Part shown: positions 42,666 to 51,540 of the stretch, piece by piece
Layout of the letters: every line of letters begins with the position of its first letter
Numbering within the stretch: the first letter of the stretch is position 1
From: SXRF01 sp038043465
GTDB taxonomy: Bacteria; Pseudomonadota; Alphaproteobacteria; Rickettsiales; SXRF01
Length of the DNA: 64,000 nt
Assembly: GCA_038043465.1 (NCBI GenBank)
Contig: JBBTBX010000014.1
Span: 1 to 64,000, forward strand
Direction: 5' to 3'
Position numbers and translations under genes: made by a program
Notes under the pieces: generated by a model
The model's input: the letters and a program-made list of their open reading frames with translations, nothing else
What the model was told of the DNA's origin: nothing
The model's database searches: none

Positions 42666-42771
42666 TATACTCTTCTCATTTCAAGAATTGGCGTTGTTAA
42701 CCTTCAACTCGTGTAGTTTTTCTACACTTCGTCTCGGTTGTCTAGCCAATTCTTGAACTGCTTTGAGTATA
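42666..42771. repeat. Nested inverted repeat in front of tRNA-Leu
   Basis: TTCAAGAATTGGC (42680-42692) pairs with GCCAATTCTTGAA (42745-42757). An outer TATACTC/GAGTATA pair extends it, and an inner hairpin GTGTAGTTTTTCTACAC lies at 42711-42727. The outer arm text is shared with a hairpin of repeat copy C (62865). It ends 9 bp before tRNA-Leu. Confidence 0.7.
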
Positions 42772-42779
42772 CATTCTAG

Positions 42780-42866
42780 GCTCGCGTGGCGGAATCGGTA
42801 GACGCAAGGGACTTAAAATCCCTCGATCGCAAGGTTGTGCCGGTTCAAGTCCGGCCGCGAGCACCA
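42780..42866 (+). tRNA. tRNA-Leu(UAA)
   Basis: GCTCGCG pairs with CGCGAGC, the anticodon arm AGGGA/TCCCT holds the loop CTTAAAA (anticodon UAA), and there is a long class II variable arm and the T arm GCCGG TTCAAGT CCGGC. CCA is encoded. Length is 87 nt. Confidence 0.95.
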
Positions 42867-42885
42867 TTAATAGTTGGAGGTTTTG

Positions 42886-43377
42886 ATGGTAGAGATATTT
42901 CGTTTAAAAGTCGCCCTACGTGGATGTATGTGCGAGGATTTCTCGGCTAATTATTGCACACGGGCGCTGGACATTTCCGGCAATGCTTCATTGGAGAAGC
43001 TGGCGGAGGCCATTCTGGATTCCTATGATTTTGCCATGGATCATGCTTTCGGCTTCTATAATAATCTGAATAATCATTACGAAAGCGATGAGGCATACTC
43101 GCTTTTCGCCGATTTTGAGATGGACGATCCAATCGACAGTAAAAGCGTCAAAAAAACCAGGGTCAGCAGTGTATTCGAAAAGGACAAAACAATGATGTTT
43201 CTCTTCGACTATGGTGACGACTGGATTTTTCATGTGCGTTGCCTTTCCGTTGGGTCTCCTGAAAAAGGGAGAAAATACCCCGTCATTGTGGAATCCAAAG
43301 GCAAAGCTCCCGAACAATATCCTGACTATGAGGAAGAAGGCATAACTAAAATTATGCCAAAATTTGTCAGGTGGTAG
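42886..43377 (+). CDS. pRiA4b ORF-3 family protein
   Basis: This 163-residue protein matches the plasmid pRiA4b ORF-3 family (PF07929): FRLKVALRG at the start, LEKLAEAILDSYDFAMDHAFGF, and the typical FLFDYGDDWIFHVRCLSV block near residue 110. Function is unknown; the family is often found on mobile DNA. GGAGG at 42876-42880 fixes the start at 42886 rather than at the upstream ATG. It is 20 bp after tRNA-Leu and its end overlaps the convergent antiporter gene by 11 bp. Confidence 0.88.
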   Translation: MVEIFRLKVALRGCMCEDFSANYCTRALDISGNASLEKLAEAILDSYDFAMDHAFGFYNNLNNHYESDEAYSLFADFEMDDPIDSKSVKKTRVSSVFEKDKTMMFLFDYGDDWIFHVRCLSVGSPEKGRKYPVIVESKGKAPEQYPDYEEEGITKIMPKFVRW

Positions 43378-45133
43378 CTTGATCGCCTGCGGCTTGTAAT
43401 TCCTGCATCCTGATTTTCTGTATGATTTGTTTTACTTCTTCCGGCTTGCCGTCTAAAAACTCCATAAGCAATTGCGCGATGCGCAGGCTCGACTCCAATG
43501 TTTCCGCCACCACATGCTGGGCTCCCATATCGTACAGAATATCACTGTCTTTAGCATCCTTGGATCGAACAATCACCGGAAGCAGCGGAAACTCAGCGCG
43601 GAGTGATTTGATAATCGCACGCGTGGCACTGTGATCATCAATAGTGATAATTGCCAAATCAATGTTGCTATTAATGAGGCGGTGCCACAATGCTTTACGC
43701 TTTGCATCACCATAAATAACTCTATATCCCTGCTTTTTGAGTTCGTGAACATTATCTGAATTATTATCAAATGCAATGTATGGAATGCGCTGTTCTTCAA
43801 GGACTCTAGCCAGTAATTGCCCGGTTCTTCCGAAACCTGCAATCAGTATCCCATTATGTCCACTCATAAAATCCGGAGTTGCAGATATTTCCTGATTCTT
43901 ACCAAATTTACGCTGAATATACTCGGCAATTTTAGGAGCTGCATTAAATACAACCGGACTCAACATCATGGAGCAGGCTGTAACCAAAAGAAAAAATTGT
44001 GTGTCGTGCGCAGGCATAATCGCTGATGCCGTTGCCACACCAAGAATCAGTAGCGCGAACTCACCCGGTTGCGCAAGATAAAGTGATACCTCTACTGTTT
44101 TGCGGAGTGGTATCTTAAACAAAAGGCATAAAGGAATAAGTACCAATGCTTTTAGAACAAAAATACCAATAACCCCAACGCCTAACAAAACTGGTTGTCG
44201 TAATACTTCAGCAAGATCAATCATCATTCCTATGGAAAGAAAAAATATACCAAGCAATAACCCTTTTAAAGGATTGATTATAACCTCGACCTCGTACTTA
44301 TATTCGGTTTCAGCAATTAAAAGCCCCGCCATAAATGCGCCCAGCGCGAGTGATAGCCCCGCAGACTGAGTTAGTGCCGCACAACCAATAACAGCGAACA
44401 CTACAAAGGCCGCCAACCATTCCGGGCTGCTTGAAAAATTTACCGAACGCAGAAAAGGAGTAAGAACCTTCTTTCCAAGAATATATATAATAGTTACAGC
44501 AATGACACCCAGAGCAAGAGACATTGCCAATGCTTTTCCGATACCAACATTAGCATCGGCAGAAAAAGCTGATGCAAGAACCAGAATGGGAACAACCGCA
44601 AGATCCTGCATCAACAGGATACAAAAGCATATTATGCCGACGGGACGCGATGTGAGCTTTCGTTCCTCCAGTAATTTCATGACGATGGCGGTGGAAGAAA
44701 GTGCAAAAGATGCTCCGATCAATATTGCCGCCGGAACAGAATTGTTAAAAGCAATAGCGATTGAAAAAATAACAATGGCTGTAAGAAAAATCTGGGAAAC
44801 TCCCAACCCAAAGATGTATCGGCGCAATTCTCTAAGCCGGTCAAATGACAGCTCAAGGCCGATCATAAACATAAGCGTAACAATTCCGAGTTCACCTAAG
44901 ACATGAACCGTGTTGGCATCCCTAATGGTCACATATCTTAGCCATTCATTGGAATCTGAGAATGCTGAAACTCCATGCGGACCAACTACCAGACCGCAAA
45001 GCAGGTAACCCAGAATCGGCGAGAGTTTTATTCGGTGCAGTAGCGGAACTACAACACCGGCAATACCAAAGAACAGCAAGAGGTTAGATATTACCTCTAA
45101 TAAGTGCTGATTGCTTGTGGCTAAATGATCCAT
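43367..45133 (-). CDS. CPA2-type K+/H+ antiporter with TrkA-N domain (KefB/YbaL-like)
   Basis: This 588-residue protein has about 12 membrane helices (residues 15-400) with the family segments LCGLVVGPHG, MLFIGLELS-type text near residue 90 and LALGAFMAGLLIAET. A cytosolic RCK/TrkA-N NAD-binding domain (GILIAGFGRTGQLLARVLEE, about 425-545) follows. It probably exchanges potassium for protons. The glutathione-regulated ancillary subunit KefF/G is not nearby, which favours a YbaL-like rather than KefB/C assignment. Confidence 0.88.
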   Translation of the reverse strand: MDHLATSNQHLLEVISNLLLFFGIAGVVVPLLHRIKLSPILGYLLCGLVVGPHGVSAFSDSNEWLRYVTIRDANTVHVLGELGIVTLMFMIGLELSFDRLRELRRYIFGLGVSQIFLTAIVIFSIAIAFNNSVPAAILIGASFALSSTAIVMKLLEERKLTSRPVGIICFCILLMQDLAVVPILVLASAFSADANVGIGKALAMSLALGVIAVTIIYILGKKVLTPFLRSVNFSSSPEWLAAFVVFAVIGCAALTQSAGLSLALGAFMAGLLIAETEYKYEVEVIINPLKGLLLGIFFLSIGMMIDLAEVLRQPVLLGVGVIGIFVLKALVLIPLCLLFKIPLRKTVEVSLYLAQPGEFALLILGVATASAIMPAHDTQFFLLVTACSMMLSPVVFNAAPKIAEYIQRKFGKNQEISATPDFMSGHNGILIAGFGRTGQLLARVLEEQRIPYIAFDNNSDNVHELKKQGYRVIYGDAKRKALWHRLINSNIDLAIITIDDHSATRAIIKSLRAEFPLLPVIVRSKDAKDSDILYDMGAQHVVAETLESSLRIAQLLMEFLDGKPEEVKQIIQKIRMQELQAAGDQATT

Positions 45134-45202
45134 ATCTGCTCTTCAAATATTAACTTCAGACTCTATAAATAAATAAAATATATGATAATCTATCGAACTC
45201 GA

Positions 45203-45240
45203 TTTTGATACTGCATTCTGTATAATATTAGTAATTCATC
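45203..45240. repeat. Partial, decayed hairpin-core repeat
   Basis: ACTCGATTTTGATACTGCAT then TCTGTATAATATT resembles the end of the inverted core plus hairpin 1 of copies A and B. It lies between the divergently transcribed antiporter and methyltransferase genes and may now be part of their promoters. Confidence 0.45.
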
Positions 45241-45315
45241 TGTAAGCAAATTCGTTTCCCATTAAGCTGTTTACGTGTATGTAAATATAATACCCTAACC
45301 GACAGAGATTATTCC

Positions 45316-46023
45316 ATGCCAGAAATAGATAAAATTTTAGCACGGTTTCCCAAGCAGCGTCCACCGCTTCCTGAGGCGCAGCAGAAGATTTACGAGCAGG
45401 AATATCTGGCGAATCGTGAAGGGAAAAATCTGGCATCATCGCTGGCGCAGAAACTGGAAGCATGGATGCATAGGCAGGTAGCACAGAATGTAGTAGGCAG
45501 TAGGTTTTTGGAGGTTGGTGCAGGAACCCTCAACCATGTTCCCTACATGGAAGGTAATATCGAATATTATGATGCAATTGAGCCAGCCACGTTCCTATAT
45601 CAGGATTCGATTTTTAAACCGCGAATCCGAAATTTTTACAGTGATATTTCGCAGTGTAACGGCAGTTATGATTCCATTTTTTCTATAGCTGCTTTAGAGC
45701 ATGTAACCAACCTGCCCGATGTTATTGCCAAGATGGGGGCATTACTCGCAGATGGCGGAGTGTGCGTTAATGCTATTCCCTGCGAAGGCGGATTCCTGTG
45801 GGGACTGAGCTGGCGGCTTTCCACCGGGCTTTCCTATAAGCTACGCACCGGTTTTTCCTATAAAACCCTGATGCGCCACGAACATGTGAATAATCACGAT
45901 GAAATAATCGCCCTGCATAAGCATTTTTTTAAAAGTGTAAAACTTATCTATTTTCCGGCATCAGGAAAAAATCTATCACTTTATTGCTGCATTATAGCGC
46001 GCAAACCGATACGACACTGGTAG
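45316..46023 (+). CDS. Class I SAM-dependent methyltransferase
   Basis: This 235-residue protein has SAM-binding motif I RFLEVGAGTLNHV (about 63-75), an acidic residue in YYDAIEPA after the second strand and the SIFSIAALEHVTNLPDVIAKMG motif IV region near 120. The substrate is unknown. In form it resembles methyltransferases associated with polysaccharide or glycan modification. Confidence 0.82.
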   Translation: MPEIDKILARFPKQRPPLPEAQQKIYEQEYLANREGKNLASSLAQKLEAWMHRQVAQNVVGSRFLEVGAGTLNHVPYMEGNIEYYDAIEPATFLYQDSIFKPRIRNFYSDISQCNGSYDSIFSIAALEHVTNLPDVIAKMGALLADGGVCVNAIPCEGGFLWGLSWRLSTGLSYKLRTGFSYKTLMRHEHVNNHDEIIALHKHFFKSVKLIYFPASGKNLSLYCCIIARKPIRHW

Positions 46024-46683
46024 CTACTGCGCCACCATGGCAATTGTTGGATTGCCGCTTACCAGCTTGGCAAGTTTTTCGATCACCCCTTCAACACCGC
46101 GAGAAGCAGCAAGGGCAGCAAATTCAGTCCGGTGAGTATTGATCAGACTGACATTCTCTATGGCAATATCGAGAACCTTATAACGCTTATCTTTTTCGCG
46201 AACTAAATAATTCACATTCAGCCTGTCCTGATTGCTGAGGTGGATTTGCGTAGCCACGTTAAAATCACTGGAATTGCTACCACTTACATCTACGATTTTA
46301 ATCGCGCTGATACGCCTTTCAGGATTTTCTGCAAAATTTTCAACATAGGTTTTTGTTAAAAATTCACGGTATAGCTCGGTATATTTCACGCGCTGCTCTT
46401 CAGTGGCATTATTCCAGTTCCTGCCGATCACAAATTTTGCTATCCATTCAATATCCACTGATTTGCTGAAAGCCTGCGCTAGATTCTCCTTGCGCTGTTC
46501 TTCAGTCTTTTTCTGATCGCTGATAACCGCAAGAACGATATTGGCAAAATTATTGGCAAACGCCACCCTCTCCTCACGCAGCTCAGAATTTTCCACTTCT
46601 GCCGCATAAGAAACATTATTGCCAGCTAATTGGCAGGTTACTGCCAACAAAAACACTAAAGAATAACGTAATGTCCGCAACAT
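46024..46683 (-). CDS. mlaC: MlaC-like phospholipid-binding protein (Ttg2D)
   Basis: MlaC shuttles phospholipids through the periplasm between outer and inner membrane Mla complexes. The 219 residues show a signal peptide (about 1-28, cut near SYA) and the family core, including YRELLTKTYVENFAENPE near residue 100, the VNYLVREKDKRYKVLDIAIENVSLI block and a C-terminal helix. mlaD/E/F are absent here. It lies downstream of the acyltransferase on the same strand, which fits a lipid-homeostasis cluster. Confidence 0.88.
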   Translation of the reverse strand: MLRTLRYSLVFLLAVTCQLAGNNVSYAAEVENSELREERVAFANNFANIVLAVISDQKKTEEQRKENLAQAFSKSVDIEWIAKFVIGRNWNNATEEQRVKYTELYREFLTKTYVENFAENPERRISAIKIVDVSGSNSSDFNVATQIHLSNQDRLNVNYLVREKDKRYKVLDIAIENVSLINTHRTEFAALAASRGVEGVIEKLAKLVSGNPTIAMVAQ

Positions 46684-46768
46684 AATTTACTCTACTCCTT
46701 TAAAATATATCGATTATACCCAATGATAATTAATATATCGTCAATTTTCAATAAATTTTTATTAATTG

Positions 46769-47554
46769 TTAACTATTAACCTCATGCCGCCTCTGCAACA
46801 CCTCTATCGTCTGGTCCTGACAATAAGCCGCAAGCTGCTTGCGCCCGCCAATCTGGCTCATAGTCACGGCCGGAAGGAAGGTCAGCTTGGCATCAATTTT
46901 CCCTAATTGTAGCAATTTCCACACATGTGGAGCTAGAACCATATCGCCATACCAGGCTATATTCGGCCACTGGGTACTGTCAATAGGTAGCGCGCTGACA
47001 CTAATATAGCTGATAATTGCCGGCTGGATCAATAATTCCCTAACCCCATCTTCCATATTTATTTCCTCTTCAGAAATGCTGAAAAGGCTGGATTTAAAAG
47101 GCAGAACATGCCGCCCATTTCCTGTTGTTCCTTCGGGAAATAGCGAAACCACCTCACCTTTTGTCAGCTCCTGATATATTTTTGCCTGCGCTATTTTTAT
47201 TTTATCTTTGGAACGTTCAATAAAAACAGAGTTTAGCAGGCGGCAGATTGTGGAAATAACCGGCCAGCGCGCCATGTCACTTTTAGGGGTGAATATCGCC
47301 GGTGTTTTCGCGCCGAGAACCAGTATATCGAGATAAGATATATGGTTGGACACCAGAAGGAGCGGGCGACCAGTTTCCATTTCGCCTTCAGTGCGAACCC
47401 TAAGTCCCACAATCAGGCACACAACTGCAAAAGAAAAACGGCAAAAACCTTCATGCCATTTTTTCTTGCCGGTTTTATTTACCAACCATAACAAAGCGAT
47501 AGATAGCGCAAGCCAAACCACTAAAAATAAGATTTTAATTGCAGCTTTAATCAT
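46769..47554 (-). CDS. olsA: Lysophospholipid/lyso-ornithine-lipid acyltransferase (OlsA-like)
   Basis: This PlsC-family acyltransferase has the HX4D box in SNHISYLDILVLG and the FPEGTTGNG motif near residue 125. The start at 47554 (MIKAAIKILFLVVW) overlaps the olsB stop by 8 bp and gives an N-terminal membrane helix. The coupling to olsB suggests it adds the second acyl chain of ornithine lipids. A second general PlsC is encoded at 5936, which supports a specialised role. Confidence 0.82.
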   Translation of the reverse strand: MIKAAIKILFLVVWLALSIALLWLVNKTGKKKWHEGFCRFSFAVVCLIVGLRVRTEGEMETGRPLLLVSNHISYLDILVLGAKTPAIFTPKSDMARWPVISTICRLLNSVFIERSKDKIKIAQAKIYQELTKGEVVSLFPEGTTGNGRHVLPFKSSLFSISEEEINMEDGVRELLIQPAIISYISVSALPIDSTQWPNIAWYGDMVLAPHVWKLLQLGKIDAKLTFLPAVTMSQIGGRKQLAAYCQDQTIEVLQRRHEVNS

Positions 47555-48410
47555 CAATCTGTTCTTTACCGCTACCATAACGCGTAGCATATTTCTCGGT
47601 AACTAAATCTGTTTTAACCACTATGCTTACATCTATGGTGTTATATTCATAATCAATCACCGCTCCCGCACCAATATAACCACTAAGGCGCAGATAACCT
47701 TTAATCAGCGGTGGCAATCCGGAAAACGCCTCTTTGACATCAATAGCTTCCTTTTCCATCAGATTCATCTCTACATAACGATCCTTAAGTGCTGTTGGAC
47801 AAAGTTCCTTCGGCGCAAGATGATAGTGGTGCAGGTAAGAAAGTGCCATCGCATGTTCTTTCGGATCGACACCATTAAAACTGGCGCAGCCAAACATCAG
47901 CCCGATATTGAATTTCGCGACATATGCCCCGATTCCTCGCCATAAAAGCTGCATCACCGCACGGTTGCGGAAATCCGCATGCACACACGAACGTCCGACC
48001 TCCAAAATCTGACCTTTATATTGCTTTATCGGACTAATATCAAATTCACTGTCAGTATAAAAATGCCCTATTTTTTTCATATTGTCACGGCGCAGCAGAC
48101 GATATGTTCCAACTACATTGTAACCACCATTTTCTCTATGCTCAACCACCAGCAAATGATCGCAGACATCATCAAACTCATCAACATCAAGCCTGCTTGC
48201 TAAGATTTTAGGATTTGCCTTCGCACCCATTTCTTCAAAAAATACCTGATAGCGTAAACCTTGCGCCGCTTCAATATCCGCGGTTTTTCTGGTAACGAAT
48301 ACTTCAAGTCTGCCAGCGCGTATTTCGGCTAAATCATAAAGCGATTCTATTTTACCAGTTATCTTATTTTGCGGCATAACTTCGTCTTGTGATACGGATG
48401 ATGATAGCAT
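47547..48410 (-). CDS. olsB: Ornithine acyltransferase (OlsB, GNAT fold)
   Basis: OlsB transfers a 3-hydroxyacyl chain from ACP to ornithine, the first step of ornithine-lipid synthesis. The start at 48410 lies 8 bp after fur and gives 287 residues. The family is recognised by RYQVFFEEMGAKAN, the DEFDDVCDHLLVVEHR region, EVGRSCVHADFRNRAVMQLL and the LPPLIKGYLRLSGYIGAGAV end. The longer open frame overlaps fur and is not family-like. Confidence 0.88.
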   Translation of the reverse strand: MLSSSVSQDEVMPQNKITGKIESLYDLAEIRAGRLEVFVTRKTADIEAAQGLRYQVFFEEMGAKANPKILASRLDVDEFDDVCDHLLVVEHRENGGYNVVGTYRLLRRDNMKKIGHFYTDSEFDISPIKQYKGQILEVGRSCVHADFRNRAVMQLLWRGIGAYVAKFNIGLMFGCASFNGVDPKEHAMALSYLHHYHLAPKELCPTALKDRYVEMNLMEKEAIDVKEAFSGLPPLIKGYLRLSGYIGAGAVIDYEYNTIDVSIVVKTDLVTEKYATRYGSGKEQIDD

Positions 48411-48417
48411 GATTTTT

Positions 48418-48849
48418 CTATTTTTTGGAATCAACGTCCAAAGGCACAGCGTAAAGCTCCAACCTGTGATCCACCAGTTTATAGCCAAGTTTATTTGCAA
48501 TCGAACGCTGTAAAGTCTCAATCTCGCTACTGGAAAATTCAATAACCTTACCAGATTTAAGATCAATCAAATGGTCATGATGCTCGTCACTTACCGGCTC
48601 ATAGCGAGAGCGGCCATCACCAAAATCATGCCTCTGGGTAATTCCTGATTCTTCAAACAGCTTAACCGTGCGATAGACGGTCGCAATACTGATATGCGGG
48701 TCAATAGCCACCGCCCGCTGATAAAGCATCTCGACATCAGGATGATCATCAGATTCAGAAACGACCCTCGCAATGACACGGCGTTGCCCAGTCATCTTCA
48801 AGCCTTTTTCTGTGCATTTTTCTTCGATATCTGATATGTTTTGTTGCAA
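48418..48849 (-). CDS. fur: Ferric uptake regulator family protein
   Basis: This 143-residue Fur-type repressor has a winged helix (about 10-85, with ISIATVYRTVKLFEESGIT) and the metal-binding segment DEHHDHLIDLKSGKVIEF near residue 88. It lacks the CXXC pairs of zinc-bound Fur, as is common in alphaproteobacterial Fur/Mur proteins. It may therefore respond to iron or manganese. It heads the fur-olsB-olsA-mlaC run. Confidence 0.9.
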   Translation of the reverse strand: MQQNISDIEEKCTEKGLKMTGQRRVIARVVSESDDHPDVEMLYQRAVAIDPHISIATVYRTVKLFEESGITQRHDFGDGRSRYEPVSDEHHDHLIDLKSGKVIEFSSSEIETLQRSIANKLGYKLVDHRLELYAVPLDVDSKK

Positions 48850-49005
48850 GTTATAATCCTTACTATTGTTTGCGGGTGCAGGGATAGTAGCTTGTAGTTA
48901 GTGTTTTGTAAATAGTAGCTGGTGATTCATAAAACTTTCTTTCTTAACAAAATGTTGTTTGCAAAATCATCTGTAAAATAATATCTATGAGCTGGGAGAA
49001 TTATC

Positions 49006-49809
49006 ATGTTTTTGCGCAATAAAGGGTTTACACTCACTGAATTGTCAGTAGTTCTGGTTATTATCGGACTTCTGATTGGGGCGAGCCTTACGGGAATATC
49101 GCTTATACGCTCAGCCGAAATACGCGAAGTAATCGGCGAGTATGACAGATACGCCAAAGCCATAAAAGAATTTCAGGACAAATATCAAGCATTACCTGGG
49201 GATATGAGCAATGCGGAAACCATCTGGGGTTCTGATGCTACCTGCGATACCACAGCCACCAATACCGTAGCCAAGATTGCAACTTGTAGTGGTGATGGAA
49301 ATGGGCGCATAGGTACAAGCAGCACCGCCGGAGTTCTTGACACGAATGATGCTTACGAATGGTTCCGCGCCTGGCAGCAACTTTCCAATGCCGGTTTAAT
49401 AGACACTAAATTCACTGGCGTTAAAGCATCTGCCACCGATGGAGATGCGGGAATTGGTCTTAATGTTCCGCAGTCAAAATTAAGTGTGAAATCTGGCTGG
49501 ACACTATATTATTTTCTGCTAACCGCAACCGATACTAATCTATGGGGAGATAATTACGGGCATGTTTTTGCCTTTGGTGGTGACAGTGGCACAAGCGTAA
49601 CTAATGTTCCGGTGCTATCACCGGAAAATGCTTATAATATTGATAAAAAGATCGATGATGGAACGCCCGGTCGTGGTAATATCCGCGCACGACGTACGGC
49701 CTCAGAAGTAAACTGTACAACAAGTGACACAACACAGGATGCCGCAGCTTATAACGCAACTTCTACAACCGGTCTGCAATGTTCGCTTATATTTATTTTA
49801 GGGTTTTAA
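49006..49809 (+). CDS. Type IV pilin-like protein
   Basis: This 267-residue protein has a short class III leader MFLRNKG then FTLTELSVVLVIIGLLIGASL, i.e. prepilin cleavage between Gly7 and Phe8 with Glu at +5. The mature part is Thr/Ala-rich, with DKYQALPGDMSNAETIWG shared with the next gene and a C-terminal Cys pair. No prepilin peptidase or assembly ATPase is in the window. It is one of a tandem pair of paralogues. Confidence 0.85.
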   Translation: MFLRNKGFTLTELSVVLVIIGLLIGASLTGISLIRSAEIREVIGEYDRYAKAIKEFQDKYQALPGDMSNAETIWGSDATCDTTATNTVAKIATCSGDGNGRIGTSSTAGVLDTNDAYEWFRAWQQLSNAGLIDTKFTGVKASATDGDAGIGLNVPQSKLSVKSGWTLYYFLLTATDTNLWGDNYGHVFAFGGDSGTSVTNVPVLSPENAYNIDKKIDDGTPGRGNIRARRTASEVNCTTSDTTQDAAAYNATSTTGLQCSLIFILGF

Positions 49810-49812
49810 AAA

Positions 49813-50658
49813 ATGAAATTTTATACGGTATCTCAAATTGTGTCATCCCCGCGTAGGCGGGGATCTAGGGTAAAAACCTCCGTCGGTATGTATGGCTCTA
49901 GATCGCCTTTGCCTGCGCACGGGATGACTGGTTTCACCCTAGTTGAACTGGCAATAGTGGTGGTTGTCATCGGACTTGTGATAGGCGGGGTTGTTGTAGG
50001 AAAATCTTTGCTTAGAAGCTCAGAAGTTATGTCCATAACCGCCGAATACTCTGCATACAAACAGGCAATCGGTAATTTCAATGATAAATATCAGGCACTC
50101 CCTGGAGATTTTGCTGCTGCCTCGACTGTATGGAGTGGGATTACCAATGGTGATGGAAACGGTCTGGTTACAGTTAATATTTCCGCCACTCGCCTTGATG
50201 AACAATTCCTGGCATGGCAACATCTGCAAAAAGCAGAAATGATAAAGGGTAACTATACTGGCACTGCTGGAACTGCCGGCGTGCGTGACCGTGTTATCGG
50301 CACAAACATACCAGCATCACAGTTAAATGGTGCCGGATGGGGACTTATCAGCGTTACTCTCACCGACATAGCCGGCGGTTATACTGAAATACCTTATACC
50401 GCACCTGACACCGCACCCAACCATGTTTTATGGTTCGGAGGAAATTCCGTTAGCGGAACAGTTGATAGTCAGAAACCTGTATTAACCCCAATTGAAGCTC
50501 TGGATATTGATAAGAAATCTGATGATGGCTTGCCAGGTCATGGTAAAATTATCGCTCAGGCTAATGGCGGCACCGGAACTTGTTCTTCCAGCGCAACGGC
50601 ATATGACACGTCGTCAAAATCTATCCTCTGCTCCTTAGTATTTAAAACCGGATTTTAA
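49813..50658 (+). CDS. Type IV pilin-like protein with repeat-lengthened leader
   Basis: This 281-residue protein is a paralogue of the preceding pilin: FTLVELAIVVVVIGLVIGGVVVG is the N-terminal helix, followed by DKYQALPGDFAAASTVWSG. Its leader is about 41 residues instead of 7, because a palindromic repeat (49841-49928) is read in frame as SSPRRRGSR...AHGMT just before the G/F cleavage site. Prepilin peptidase should remove the extra residues. Glu at +5 is kept. It starts 3 bp after the first pilin's stop, so the two are one operon. Confidence 0.88.
   Translation: MKFYTVSQIVSSPRRRGSRVKTSVGMYGSRSPLPAHGMTGFTLVELAIVVVVIGLVIGGVVVGKSLLRSSEVMSITAEYSAYKQAIGNFNDKYQALPGDFAAASTVWSGITNGDGNGLVTVNISATRLDEQFLAWQHLQKAEMIKGNYTGTAGTAGVRDRVIGTNIPASQLNGAGWGLISVTLTDIAGGYTEIPYTAPDTAPNHVLWFGGNSVSGTVDSQKPVLTPIEALDIDKKSDDGLPGHGKIIAQANGGTGTCSSSATAYDTSSKSILCSLVFKTGF
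49841..49928. repeat. In-frame palindromic repeat inside a prepilin leader
   Basis: TGTCATCCCCGCGTAGGCGG...CGCACGGGATGACT is the same element as in flgH (15789-15874), read in the same frame and orientation. It contributes 29 codons here against 28 in flgH, an in-frame length difference. Its ends are hairpins. Confidence 0.92.
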
Positions 50659-50673
50659 TTATGTCACAATATA

Positions 50674-51501
50674 TTAAGAAAACACTATATCCGCGCCAAT
50701 GTCAGCGGCTGGTGCCGAATGGGTGAGTTTGCCAACGGAAATATAATCAACTCCGGTTTCGGCAATGCCTCGCACCGTTGCCAGCGACACACCGCCGGAA
50801 GCCTCCAGAGGAATTTTGCCCGCACTCAAAGCAACTGCTTTTTTCAATGTTTCATTATCCATGTTATCGAGCAGAATTCTATCAGGTGAGGCAATAATCG
50901 CTTCCTCAACTTGTGTTAAATTATCGCACTCGACAATTACAGGTAGCTTAGTAGCTGCCCTTACTTTTTCTACTGCCTGTTTTATCCCACCACAAAGCGC
51001 GATATGGTTATCTTTTATCATCACCATGTCATCAAGGCGCATACGGTGATTTTTCCCGCCACCAACCGTAACTGAGTATTTATCGAACACGCGCAAATTA
51101 GGCATGGTTTTACGCGTATCCAAAATCACTACTTTAGTTCCTGCTACCGCCTGTACATACTGGTTAGTCAGGGTGGCAATGCCACACATGCGCTGCATAA
51201 GGTTAAGCACCACCCGCTCGCCAGCAAGCAATGCTCTGGCATTGCCTTTAGCCACTGCCAGCACTTTATTTGTACCAGCAAACTCGCCTTCATTAACACT
51301 GGCACTGGCACTGGCACCCAGAATATTATAAACCAGCTCAGGTATAAATACGCCGCAAGCTACCAGATCTTCACGCGCCACAAACGCCATTTCCGCCTGC
51401 TGGTTTTCCGGAATGAGCAACTGCGAAGTTACATCGCCCTGCCCTATATCCTCAGCTAATGCGCGTTTGATAATGTCGATAATTTCTTGGTTAGTTTTCA
51501 T
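50674..51501 (-). CDS. nadC: Nicotinate-nucleotide pyrophosphorylase (carboxylating)
   Basis: NadC converts quinolinate and PRPP to nicotinate mononucleotide in NAD synthesis. The 275 residues include ALAEDIGQGDVTSQLL at the start, the RMCGIATLTNQYV helix, DTRKTMPNLRVFDKYSVTVGGGKNHR (substrate-binding Arg/Lys) and the ASGGVSLATVRGIAETGVDYISVG barrel end. nadA/nadB are not in the window. Confidence 0.95.
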   Translation of the reverse strand: MKTNQEIIDIIKRALAEDIGQGDVTSQLLIPENQQAEMAFVAREDLVACGVFIPELVYNILGASASASVNEGEFAGTNKVLAVAKGNARALLAGERVVLNLMQRMCGIATLTNQYVQAVAGTKVVILDTRKTMPNLRVFDKYSVTVGGGKNHRMRLDDMVMIKDNHIALCGGIKQAVEKVRAATKLPVIVECDNLTQVEEAIIASPDRILLDNMDNETLKKAVALSAGKIPLEASGGVSLATVRGIAETGVDYISVGKLTHSAPAADIGADIVFS

Positions 51502-51502
51502 A

Positions 51503-51540
51503 TAGCCTAAAGCCTATTGCCTATTGCCTATTGCCTATTT
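51503..51540. repeat. Tandem CCTATTG repeat between nadC and purU
   Basis: TAGCCTAAAG is followed by four tandem CCTATTG/CCTATT units that fill the whole intergenic gap and overlap the purU stop codon. This is a perfect 7-bp tandem repeat. The copy number could vary by slippage. Confidence 0.8.
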
